Assembly (NCBI RefSeq): GCF_019740355.2
Contig: NZ_CP091819.1
Coordinates: forward strand, 1,178,001-1,242,000
Source: Paracrocinitomix mangrovi
Lineage (GTDB): Bacteria; Bacteroidota; Bacteroidia; Flavobacteriales_D; Crocinitomicaceae
Direction: 5' to 3'
DNA length: 64,000 nt
Position 1 is the stretch's first letter, and the number at the start of each line of letters is the position of its first letter. Below are positions 17,212-24,674 of the stretch, one piece after another. The position numbers and the translations under genes were made by a program. The notes beneath the pieces are model-generated. The model made no database searches, was not told the DNA's origin, and worked only from the letters and a program-made list of their open reading frames with translations.

Positions 17212-17823
17212 ATGAAACAATTGATTTACAAATACTACGACCTTCCATTCATATTATTTTTAGCCATGACAGCTTGTCATCAGTACGTAATAAAAACATC
17301 TGATCACTACTTGTTTGACGACATTTCAAAGATTCCTAAAAAGAAAACAGCTCTTGTGCTTGGAGCTAGTAAATACAGTAGAAATGGCAATTTAAATCCC
17401 TACTTTGTTAATAGGATGTATGCTGCGGCAGATCTTTACTTTGAAGGTAAGGTTGAAAAAATTCTGGTAAGTGGGGATAACCACATTTCTTCCTATGACG
17501 AACCTACTGATATGGCAAACTTTTTAATCGAACTAGGTGTTCCAAAAAAGGATATCATTTTGGATTATGCAGGATTTAGAACGCTAGATTCCGTTGTTAG
17601 GGCCAAAAAAGTTTTCAATTGCGACGAGTTAATAATTGTCAGTCAAAAATTTCATAATCAAAGAGCTATTTACATTGCCAGACAATACAAGATTGATGCT
17701 GTAGCCTACAATGCTAAAGACGTAGCGAGCAGTAACAACTTCACACATTACCGCGAAATATTGGCGAAATTTGTTACAATTTTGGATGTTCATCTATTTA
17801 AAACCAAACCTAAATTTTTATAG
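17212..17823 (+). CDS. sanA: SanA-like envelope protein (DUF218/ElyC fold)
   Basis: 203 residues. N-terminal hydrophobic anchor (PFILFLAMTACHQYVI) and a periplasmic DUF218 domain: KTALVLGASKYSRNGNLNPYF, KILVSGDN, EPTDMANFLIELGVP, LDYAGFRTLDSVVRAKKVF, IVSQKFHNQRAIYIAR and the ending FKTKPKFL. These match E. coli SanA almost block by block. Family knowledge: SanA affects vancomycin sensitivity at high temperature and is linked to envelope integrity. The Cys in TACHQ could be a lipobox, but a transmembrane anchor is as likely. The ATG follows CCGC, four bases after a weak AAATTG element. Confidence 0.82.
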   Translation: MKQLIYKYYDLPFILFLAMTACHQYVIKTSDHYLFDDISKIPKKKTALVLGASKYSRNGNLNPYFVNRMYAAADLYFEGKVEKILVSGDNHISSYDEPTDMANFLIELGVPKKDIILDYAGFRTLDSVVRAKKVFNCDELIIVSQKFHNQRAIYIARQYKIDAVAYNAKDVASSNNFTHYREILAKFVTILDVHLFKTKPKFL

Positions 17824-17880
17824 TTCCGTATTATAAGTCATAAAGAGAATTTATAATTTTACCTCAGTATTGTTACTAAG

Positions 17881-18210
17881 ATGAAATTTAAGGCACTACT
17901 TCTTATATCCGGATTTGTATTTTTATTGTCTTGCAGTAAAGATCCTCAGGCTTGTATTGATTTAAGTACAACATCTGCTTCTGTAGGTGAAGAGGTTACT
18001 TTTACATCTTGCTCAAAAAATGCGCTTAGCTACATATGGAGCATAGAGGGACCAACCGGAGTTGAAGAAAATGATATGCAATGGTCTGAATCATCTTTTG
18101 TGCATGCTTTTGCGGTTGGAGGAAAGTATAAAATAGAGCTAAAGGCTTATAAAAAGTACTCTTGGATTGGACAACCTTCTACATCAGAAGCAACTATCAC
18201 AATTAATTAA
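17881..18210 (+). CDS. PKD-like small lipoprotein
   Basis: 109 residues with an SPII signal (lipobox FLLSC, Cys18). The mature part has a single PKD-like Ig fold: STTSASVGEEVTFTSCSKNALSYIWSIEGP followed by FVHAFAVGGKYKIELKAYKK. Two Cys (CIDLS and FTSCSKN) may form a disulfide. It lies 57 bases after sanA. Its stop (TAA in TTAA) is shared with the convergent beta-helix lipoprotein. Likely a surface or periplasmic carbohydrate- or protein-binding module; ligand unknown. Confidence 0.7.
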   Translation: MKFKALLLISGFVFLLSCSKDPQACIDLSTTSASVGEEVTFTSCSKNALSYIWSIEGPTGVEENDMQWSESSFVHAFAVGGKYKIELKAYKKYSWIGQPSTSEATITIN

Positions 18211-19583
18211 GGAACGTATTCATAGCATCCCAAGTCAGGTGATGCATCACGTAGAACACCTTCAATATCTAGAGCAGGAGAATAAGGAGCAAAATAATCT
18301 CCCCAATCTTTTAAAGGTGAGGTTTCTGACAAGTGAAAATCTTTGTTTGACACATCATAAAAAAGTGCATTCCCTTCCCAAATAGTATTTATATATGCAG
18401 GGTAATTATACGGTTCATCCCTTTTAAAGTAGTTATTACTAAAGGTCATATCCACTGAACAATCTACCGTATCCACTTCAAATTCCTTATCAATTGTGCC
18501 ATAAACCACATTGTTATAAAAGGTTGAATTATTAATAGATCTGCAATACAATGCCCCCTCATAAACCCAGTAATTACTTATTGCCAAAGCCGGGCCTGAT
18601 CTGCTTCCTGCCCAATAGTTTACAAAACTGCAATTGGTAAAGTGATATTCTCCACCAGCATACAAATAAGTTCCAATAAGACCGGCATCACCAAACAAAC
18701 AATTATTTGCTTCAACTATGGCCCCAGCGTTAACAAGTAAGTTGAAAAAATCGTGATTACTAATGATACTATTTGTTAATGTAAGTGTTATGGGGGCATT
18801 TGTAGTATCTACTTGCAAACCAACCGCGCCATTTTTAATTATTGCATAATTTATAGATGATGTATTTGCCTGCACCATATGGATTCCTCCCCATTGACCT
18901 GATATGTCATCATAAAAAGATTCCAATCTATCTCCTTGAAAAACTACTTCGTTACCATATGTTCCTTGAATATCTAATGATGATTTATAGATAATGAGCT
19001 TAGCATCTTTGTGTCCATAAACTTGCGTTCCAGCCGGAATGGTTAAAGTTTTTCCTGAGTCTAATCCAGGATAACCACAAGCTGCAATTCCGTAAATAAC
19101 ATGTGGTTTATCATTTGGCCAGGTTCCCTCCACCAATTCATTCGCATGAAAATAAGCATCTTGCCCCCAAACATCTAAATTGACATATTGATTCAAACCA
19201 TTGGTTAAAAATCTTACCGAATCTGAAACTACTAAAGGCAAATTCTGTCCATTGACATCCAAAGTCACCTCAACAAAAACAAACAATGAATCATTGGGAA
19301 GTATTTCAATACCTTCTATAAAATTCGTGTTATAACCATCTACATTTATTCTAAAAGGAGAACTTTCCCCACCCATTAATTGAATGGCGTCTATCTTAAT
19401 TTTTTGATTATTGCGGTTATATATTTTAAAAGACTGAGTAGTTGAACCTACTGTTGTAAACACAGTATCAAATAACAAAGTATCAACCGAAAAATCTAAA
19501 TGATCTTTAGTAAAAGGCAAATCTTTCTTACAAGATGTAATGGCCAAAGCACCTAAGAATAATATGACTAAAAATTTCTTCAT
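18207..19583 (-). CDS. Right-handed beta-helix lipoprotein
   Basis: 458 residues. SPII signal (ALAITSC, Cys18), then an N-terminal Ig-like region (VDTLLFDTVFTTVGSTTQSFKIYNRNNQKIKIDAI, about 30-130). A parallel beta-helix follows (about 180-440), with repeats such as GQWGGIHMVQANTSSINYAIIKNGAVGLQ, LTLTNSIISNHDFF and EANNCLFGDAGLIG. This layout is a common secreted lipoprotein of Bacteroidota. Such folds often bind or cut polysaccharides, but no catalytic motif is visible. A perfect -7 element lies 10 bases before the ATG. Confidence 0.75.
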   Translation of the reverse strand: MKKFLVILFLGALAITSCKKDLPFTKDHLDFSVDTLLFDTVFTTVGSTTQSFKIYNRNNQKIKIDAIQLMGGESSPFRINVDGYNTNFIEGIEILPNDSLFVFVEVTLDVNGQNLPLVVSDSVRFLTNGLNQYVNLDVWGQDAYFHANELVEGTWPNDKPHVIYGIAACGYPGLDSGKTLTIPAGTQVYGHKDAKLIIYKSSLDIQGTYGNEVVFQGDRLESFYDDISGQWGGIHMVQANTSSINYAIIKNGAVGLQVDTTNAPITLTLTNSIISNHDFFNLLVNAGAIVEANNCLFGDAGLIGTYLYAGGEYHFTNCSFVNYWAGSRSGPALAISNYWVYEGALYCRSINNSTFYNNVVYGTIDKEFEVDTVDCSVDMTFSNNYFKRDEPYNYPAYINTIWEGNALFYDVSNKDFHLSETSPLKDWGDYFAPYSPALDIEGVLRDASPDLGCYEYVP

Positions 19584-19593
19584 TTCAGTTGGT

Positions 19594-19601
19594 CAAAGGT
19601 A
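19594..19601 (-). promoter_or_regulatory. -7 element TACCTTTG
   Basis: Perfect TAnnTTTG match on the minus strand, 10 bases ahead of the ATG of the beta-helix lipoprotein (19583). Confidence 0.5.
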
Positions 19602-19681
19602 ATTACGTTATTTCACAATTATTATTTTTGACAGCACAGATTTTTTGATTGAAAAAAAATATTCAAAAAGTCTTGAAAAAA

Positions 19682-19712
19682 TTTATTGCGAATAAAAAAA
19701 TTCCTATCTTTG
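19682..19712 (+). promoter_or_regulatory. rpmE2 promoter, -33 TTTA and -7 TATCTTTG
   Basis: TATCTTTG at 19705-19712 is a perfect -7 element, and TTTA at 19682-19685 lies exactly 19 bases upstream. This is one of the best promoters in the window, as expected for a ribosomal protein gene. A CCCAA-ATA-TTGGG hairpin (19717-19729) falls at the predicted 5' end of the transcript. Confidence 0.75.
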
Positions 19713-19755
19713 CCCTCCCAAATATTGGGAAAACATTGTATTAAACAGAGATAAG

Positions 19756-20013
19756 ATGAAAAAGGGAATTCACCCAGAGGATTATAGATTAGTGATTTTT
19801 AGAGACATGACAAATGGTTACTCGTTTTTATGTAACTCATGTGCACCTGCAAAAGAAACTGATAAATGGGAAGACGGAAACGAATATCCATTAGTAAAAT
19901 TGGATATCTCATCTGAATCTCACCCATTCTTTACCGGAAAAATGCAATTCGTTGATACTGCCGGTAGAATTGATAAGTTCAAAAACAGATACGGAGATCG
20001 CAAGAAAGCTTAA
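19756..20013 (+). CDS. rpmE2: 50S ribosomal protein L31, type B
   Basis: 85 residues: [18 protein letters not shown] start, [33 protein letters not shown] end. The longer central loop ([15 protein letters not shown]) is the type B form. Component of the 50S subunit. Odd feature: residues 26-29 read CNSC, a CxxC pair where type B proteins I recall have no cysteines; the second Cys pair of zinc-binding type A L31 is absent. Flanked by a strong promoter and a strong terminator, hence monocistronic. Confidence 0.94.
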   Translation: MKKGIHPEDYRLVIFRDMTNGYSFLCNSCAPAKETDKWEDGNEYPLVKLDISSESHPFFTGKMQFVDTAGRIDKFKNRYGDRKKA

Positions 20014-20032
20014 TCTGTCTGAAATAATTGTT

Positions 20033-20061
20033 AAAAGGTCCTGTTTACGGGACCTTTTTTT
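20033..20061 (+). terminator. Rho-independent terminator of rpmE2
   Basis: A 9-bp perfect stem, AAAAGGTCC (20033-20041) with GGACCTTTT (20050-20058), an 8-base loop, and a T run continuing to 20061. Confidence 0.92.
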
Positions 20062-20121
20062 GTTTATAACGCCTCAACTTAATACATGTAATCACTATAT
20101 TTATTGATTAAAATTTACCGC

Positions 20122-21282
20122 ATGAATTTAATCTTTGATGACAATCAGCTTCACATTGATTTGGCCCCTTTAACACTTACAAGACCTGTAAGCGAAATTA
20201 GAATGGGGATATTAACCAATACCGAATCATGGAAAAGACAATTAGCGGCTTTTATACCAATTGAAGAGATTGAATATAAAACAGAAAATTACCTGTATTC
20301 AAAGTTTAGAGAATCTCAATCGTTTGGTGTTAAAATTGCGGCAAATATTTTTCCTACACCCGAACTAGCAAAACTGGTTGCCGGATTAGAAAAAGAAGAA
20401 TCACTTTATGTTAATGGGCATTGGGTAGCTACCCATGGCATAGCACAACTTAAGAAACGTGAAGTCACAATTGATGATGATCAGTTCATTCGCATTACTA
20501 AACCTTGGCACATTTTTCAACAAAACGGAAAAGCCATACAAATTGACTTTGATCTCATCACCAAAGGAAGAACTACTCAACAACTAAGCAGTACCAATCA
20601 AGTAATTGGAAACGGAGAAATTTTCATTGAAGAGGGTGCGGTAGTTGAATGTTGCATTTTAAATACTTCAAAAGGACCTATTTATATAGGAAAAGATGCA
20701 GAGATTATGGAGGGCAGCATTGTGCGCGGACCATTTGCAATGGAAGAACATGCTGTTGTAAAAATGGGTGCCAAACTTTACGGTGATTCCACTATCGGCC
20801 CTTACTGTAAAGTAGGTGGAGAAATTGCAAACTCAATATTCTTTGGTTATTCAAACAAAGGACATGACGGTTATATGGGCAATTCCGTTATTGGCGAATG
20901 GTGCAATTTTGGAGCAGATACAAATACTTCTAATCTCAAAAATAATTATTCCAATGTCAGATTCTATTCTTATGAAACTCAAGCAATGGAAGAAACAGAC
21001 GTACAGTTTTGTGGGGTAATAATGGGAGATCATTCAAAAACAGGAATCAATACTATGCTTAATACTGCAACATTTGTTGGAGTTAGTGCCAACATATTTG
21101 GAGCAGGTTTTCCTAACAAGTACATCCCTTCATTTAGTTGGGGAGGTACTAAAGATTACAATGACAGATTTGAACTTGAAAAGGTATACGAAGTTGCAGA
21201 AAACATGATGGGTCGAAGATCAGTTGAATTGACTGAAGGTGACAAATCTATCCTTAAATACTTATTTGATCATCTGGCATAA
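20122..21282 (+). CDS. GlmU-like sugar nucleotidyltransferase family protein
   Basis: 386 residues from ATG 20122 (a TTG six codons earlier is less likely). The N-terminal part resembles a degenerate nucleotidyltransferase (FDDNQLHIDLAPLTLTRPVSEIRMG). A left-handed beta-helix of hexapeptide repeats follows (about 165-330: GNGEIFIEEGAVVE, PIYIGKDAEIMEGSIVRG, AVVKMGAKLYGDSTIGPYCKVGGE), with GEWCNFGADTNTSNLKNNY and GDHSKTGINTMLNTATFVG as in GlmU. Family knowledge: in Bacteroidota these are annotated GlmU family, but the exact activity is untested; the usual LAAGxGTRM motif is not seen. The ATG lies four bases after AAAATTTA, a weak -7-like element. Confidence 0.75.
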   Translation: MNLIFDDNQLHIDLAPLTLTRPVSEIRMGILTNTESWKRQLAAFIPIEEIEYKTENYLYSKFRESQSFGVKIAANIFPTPELAKLVAGLEKEESLYVNGHWVATHGIAQLKKREVTIDDDQFIRITKPWHIFQQNGKAIQIDFDLITKGRTTQQLSSTNQVIGNGEIFIEEGAVVECCILNTSKGPIYIGKDAEIMEGSIVRGPFAMEEHAVVKMGAKLYGDSTIGPYCKVGGEIANSIFFGYSNKGHDGYMGNSVIGEWCNFGADTNTSNLKNNYSNVRFYSYETQAMEETDVQFCGVIMGDHSKTGINTMLNTATFVGVSANIFGAGFPNKYIPSFSWGGTKDYNDRFELEKVYEVAENMMGRRSVELTEGDKSILKYLFDHLA

Positions 21283-21359
21283 TGATTGAATTATAAGTAA
21301 CGTAAGAGGTTGTAAAGCCTTATAAACAAACAGAATTAACAAAACATTTAAGCAAGAGT

Positions 21360-21384
21360 ACCTTTATTAATCACATTTAAAGGT
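21360..21384. promoter_or_regulatory. Inverted repeat upstream of lon
   Basis: ACCTTTA (21360-21366) and TAAAGGT (21378-21384) are perfect 7-bp arms with an 11-base spacer, ending 26 bases before the lon ATG. It could be an operator or a 5'-leader hairpin. It is not a CIRCE element. Confidence 0.4.
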
Positions 21385-21410
21385 GACAAACTGACTGAAA
21401 AACTGCATTT

Positions 21411-23858
21411 ATGTCTGACAAATTTGAAGTAGACTTTTTTGACTTAACAAACATTATAGATCAAGACTCAGAATTTATCCCTTTGATCTCTGAAGAAGAA
21501 GAGGATAACATGAACCGTGAAGAAGTACCTGATGTACTATCAATTTTACCTTTACGAAATAATGTCTTATTCCCGGGAGTTGTGATTCCTATTACAGTAG
21601 GAAGAGATAAATCCATAAAACTTATTGAAGATGCTTATAACACCAACAAAACGATAGGTGTTGTGGCACAAAAAAAGGCCTCAATTGAAGATCCTGATAT
21701 TTTAGATTTCAATAAAATTGGGACAGTTGCACATATCATTAAGCGACTTAAAATGCCTGATGGATCTACAACTGTTATTATTCAAGGAAAAAGAAGATTT
21801 GAAGTAGGAGACTTTGTTCAAACAGACCCTTATTTTAAGGCAGAGGTGAAAGGATTGATGGATGCAAAAATTGACGTTAGCAAGGACAAAAACATGGCCC
21901 TTGTTTCTTCTATGAAAGATATGTCAATGCAGATAATAAAGGAAAATCCAAACATTCCTTCTGAGGCATCTTTCGCTATTAAAAACATAGAGAGCCCAAC
22001 GTTTTTAGTAAACTTTATTGCGTCCAATTTGAGTAGTGAAGTTGAAAAGAAACAAGAAATGCTCGAGGTTAATTCAATTTCTGAAAGGATAGAATTAGTG
22101 TTGGAGCAATTATCTTATGAAATTAAGATGCTGAACATGAAAAACGAGATCAATTCAAAGGTCAAGTTAGACATGGATCGTCAGCAAAGAGAATATTTTC
22201 TAAATCAGCAAATGCGTACTATACAGGATGAACTTGGAGGCAATCCTGTTGAGAATGAAATCAATGAATTTAAAAAGCGCGCTGCTAATAAAAAGTGGGA
22301 CAAAAAAGTAAAAAAGGCATTTGAAAAAGAACTGGTAAAGTTGAGTCGTATGAATCCTCAAGCGGCTGAATATTCAGTTCAATTAAATTATATCGATTTG
22401 ATTTTGGAATTACCCTGGAGCGATTTTTCAAAGGATAACTTCAATTTAAAAAGAGCTCAAAAAATATTAGACAGAGATCACTTTGGATTAGAAAAAGTGA
22501 AAGAAAGAATTTTGGAACACCTTGCCGTTTTGAAACTAAAAGGTGATATGAAATCTCCAATTCTATGTTTATATGGACCTCCCGGAGTAGGTAAAACTTC
22601 ATTAGGAAAATCTGTTGCAGAAGCCCTTGGACGTAAATACGTGAGAATGTCTCTTGGAGGTTTACATGATGAGTCTGAAATTAGAGGACATAGAAGAACA
22701 TACATTGGTGCAATGCCCGGAAGAATAATTCAAAACCTGAAAAAAGCTACTACAGCCAATCCTGTTTTTGTACTGGATGAAATAGATAAAATTGGGACGA
22801 GTCATCAGGGAGATCCATCTTCAGCATTGCTAGAAGTTTTGGATCCAGAACAAAACTCACACTTCAACGACAATTTTGTTGAATTAGATTTTGACCTTTC
22901 TAAGGTATTGTTTATTGCTACAGCTAACAGTTTATCAACTATTCAGGCTCCACTAAGAGACAGAATGGAGATAATTGAAGTGAACGGATATACCATTGAG
23001 GAGAAAATTGAGATTGCAAAACGACACTTGATTCCAAAGCAAATTGAAGCACATGGAATTACAGCTAAAGACATTTCTATTCCAACTAAAGTACTTGAAA
23101 AAGTTGTAGAAGAATATACAGCAGAATCAGGAGTTAGAGGATTAGAGAAAAGAATTGCAAAATTGGTAAGAAACCGCGCCAAACAAATTGCAATTGGCGA
23201 AAAATTTACTGCAAAAATCTCAGAGAAAGATTTGTTAGATATTCTAGGACCTGCTCATTCAAAGGATAAATACATTGGCAACGAATATGCCGGAGTTGTA
23301 ACAGGTTTAGCCTGGACACAAATTGGTGGAGATATCTTAAATATTGAAACAAGCTTAACAAAAGGTAAAGGAAAATTAACCCTTACCGGTAGTTTAGGAG
23401 ATGTGATGAAAGAATCTGCAGTATTAGCGCATCAATATTTAAAAGCGCATGCAGATGAAATAGGACTCAAACAAGAATTATTTGACAATTGGGATGTTCA
23501 TTTACATGTTCCTGAAGGGGCAACACCTAAGGATGGACCTTCTGCCGGAATTACTATGTTGACAGCTGTGGCTTCAGCTTTTACTCAAAGAAAAATAAAA
23601 GCTAATTTGGCAATGACGGGTGAAATAACTTTACGTGGAGCCGTTCTTCCTGTAGGTGGTATTAAAGAAAAGATATTAGCTGCAAAAAGAGCTAACATTA
23701 AGGAAATTATCTTGTCAGATAAAAACCAGAAAGACATTAACGACATAGAAGCTAAATACCTAAAAGGAATGAAGTTTCATTATGTAAAGCACATGTCTGA
23801 AGTATTGAAAATTGCCTTGCTAAAGCAAAAAGTTGCCAACGCCAAGGAGATAAAATAG
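21411..23858 (+). CDS. lon: ATP-dependent protease Lon
   Basis: 815 residues, full length. N-terminal substrate-binding domain (VLSILPLRNNVLFPGVVIPI), coiled coil (MDRQQREYFLNQQMRTIQDELGG), AAA+ module (Walker A GPPGVGKTSLG, Walker B VFVLDEIDKIG, arginine-finger region PLRDRMEIIE) and the proteolytic domain with catalytic Ser711 (KDGPSAGIT) and Lys754 (GGIKEK). It degrades misfolded and regulatory proteins in the cytosol. An acidic N-terminal extension of ~30 residues (SEEEEDNMNREE) is typical of Bacteroidota Lon. An inverted repeat precedes the start. Confidence 0.97.
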   Translation: MSDKFEVDFFDLTNIIDQDSEFIPLISEEEEDNMNREEVPDVLSILPLRNNVLFPGVVIPITVGRDKSIKLIEDAYNTNKTIGVVAQKKASIEDPDILDFNKIGTVAHIIKRLKMPDGSTTVIIQGKRRFEVGDFVQTDPYFKAEVKGLMDAKIDVSKDKNMALVSSMKDMSMQIIKENPNIPSEASFAIKNIESPTFLVNFIASNLSSEVEKKQEMLEVNSISERIELVLEQLSYEIKMLNMKNEINSKVKLDMDRQQREYFLNQQMRTIQDELGGNPVENEINEFKKRAANKKWDKKVKKAFEKELVKLSRMNPQAAEYSVQLNYIDLILELPWSDFSKDNFNLKRAQKILDRDHFGLEKVKERILEHLAVLKLKGDMKSPILCLYGPPGVGKTSLGKSVAEALGRKYVRMSLGGLHDESEIRGHRRTYIGAMPGRIIQNLKKATTANPVFVLDEIDKIGTSHQGDPSSALLEVLDPEQNSHFNDNFVELDFDLSKVLFIATANSLSTIQAPLRDRMEIIEVNGYTIEEKIEIAKRHLIPKQIEAHGITAKDISIPTKVLEKVVEEYTAESGVRGLEKRIAKLVRNRAKQIAIGEKFTAKISEKDLLDILGPAHSKDKYIGNEYAGVVTGLAWTQIGGDILNIETSLTKGKGKLTLTGSLGDVMKESAVLAHQYLKAHADEIGLKQELFDNWDVHLHVPEGATPKDGPSAGITMLTAVASAFTQRKIKANLAMTGEITLRGAVLPVGGIKEKILAAKRANIKEIILSDKNQKDINDIEAKYLKGMKFHYVKHMSEVLKIALLKQKVANAKEIK

Positions 23859-23868
23859 TCTTTGAGAA

Positions 23869-24306
23869 TTAATCAAATTTATAGATAAAAAAACGGGCGC
23901 CTATTTCTTCGGCGTCTGTTTTTCTATAATAGGATAAGGCTTGTTCGTCATTGTCTTCTGCCGCCACGTACATCTCTTTAATTCCGTGTTCCAGGCAAAA
24001 ATTCTTGGTAAACTTTAATAATTCAATACCTACTCCTTTTCTTTGATGTTCAGTTTTAACCGCAATGTCATAGATAAATAGATCTAAACCTCCTTTGTAG
24101 TAATTAGGTACCAGATAAGCTGTTAAACCACCAACTAACTCAAAGCCCACTGTGGCTCCAACTACAACGAAGTTCCTATTATCTCTTAATTGAGCATACT
24201 GTTGTTCATTTAATGCCGGTGCATCAGACTTAAATACTTCAATGAAAATTTCACGGAGTTCTATGAACTTTTCAATTTCATCTGGTTTGATTCTTTCTAC
24301 TATCAC
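23869..24306 (-). CDS. GNAT-family acetyltransferase (AAC(3)-I-like subgroup)
   Basis: 145 residues from GTG. Acetyl-CoA site VKTEHQRKGVGIELL, strand IYDIAV just before it, and C-terminal EDNDEQALSYYRKTDAEEIGARFF. The block LVGGLTAYLVPNYYKGGLDLFIYDIAV resembles the AAC(3)-I aminoglycoside acetyltransferases. Family knowledge: chromosomal members are widespread and most have no proven resistance role, so I do not call it a resistance gene. It converges on lon with a 10-base gap. AAAATTTA lies four bases before the GTG. Confidence 0.75.
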   Translation of the reverse strand: MIVERIKPDEIEKFIELREIFIEVFKSDAPALNEQQYAQLRDNRNFVVVGATVGFELVGGLTAYLVPNYYKGGLDLFIYDIAVKTEHQRKGVGIELLKFTKNFCLEHGIKEMYVAAEDNDEQALSYYRKTDAEEIGARFFIYKFD

Positions 24307-24362
24307 AACATAAATTTTGCATTCAAAATATACTAAAGTGTTGTGAATTAAAACAATGGTTT

Positions 24363-24671
24363 TTAATATTCTTTTTCAACCAAAGCTATTCTGGCGATAT
24401 GTTTTACATACCAGTCTTTTTTACCTCGTTCTTTGATTGCCTTGTGTTGAAGATTATTTTTCCAGCTTTCAATTGAGGCTAAATCCTTCCAATATGAGAC
24501 TGTAATCCCTATTTCGCTCCTGGCTGATTCAGCACCTAAAAAGCCTTCTTGTTTGCTAGCCAATTGAAACATTTCAATGGCGTTTACATGATAATCTTCT
24601 GCCCCATCTTTTAAAACAGATGTAAATATTACGGCATAATAAGGAGGAGTTGGAGTTTTAGCAAACATCAA
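24363..24671 (-). CDS. Antibiotic biosynthesis monooxygenase (ABM) domain protein
   Basis: 102 residues. The ABM fold pattern is clear: YAVIFTSVLKDGAEDYHVNAIEMFQLASKQEGFLGAESARSEIGITVSYWKDLASIESWKNNLQHKAIKERGK. The YW-x-D-x-x-S-I-x-x-W block and the second helix with H are typical of small cytosolic ABM proteins that handle aromatic substrates or heme; substrate unknown. It starts three bases after the WG-like protein, the second case in this window of a WG-repeat gene followed by an ABM-fold gene. Confidence 0.8.
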   Translation of the reverse strand: MMFAKTPTPPYYAVIFTSVLKDGAEDYHVNAIEMFQLASKQEGFLGAESARSEIGITVSYWKDLASIESWKNNLQHKAIKERGKKDWYVKHIARIALVEKEY

Positions 24672-24674
24672 ATA

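Noticed and set aside
23869-24306. Possible aminoglycoside resistance gene
   Set aside because: The AAC(3)-I resemblance is partial and chromosomal relatives are common; there is no cassette or mobile context, so only the acetyltransferase family is called.
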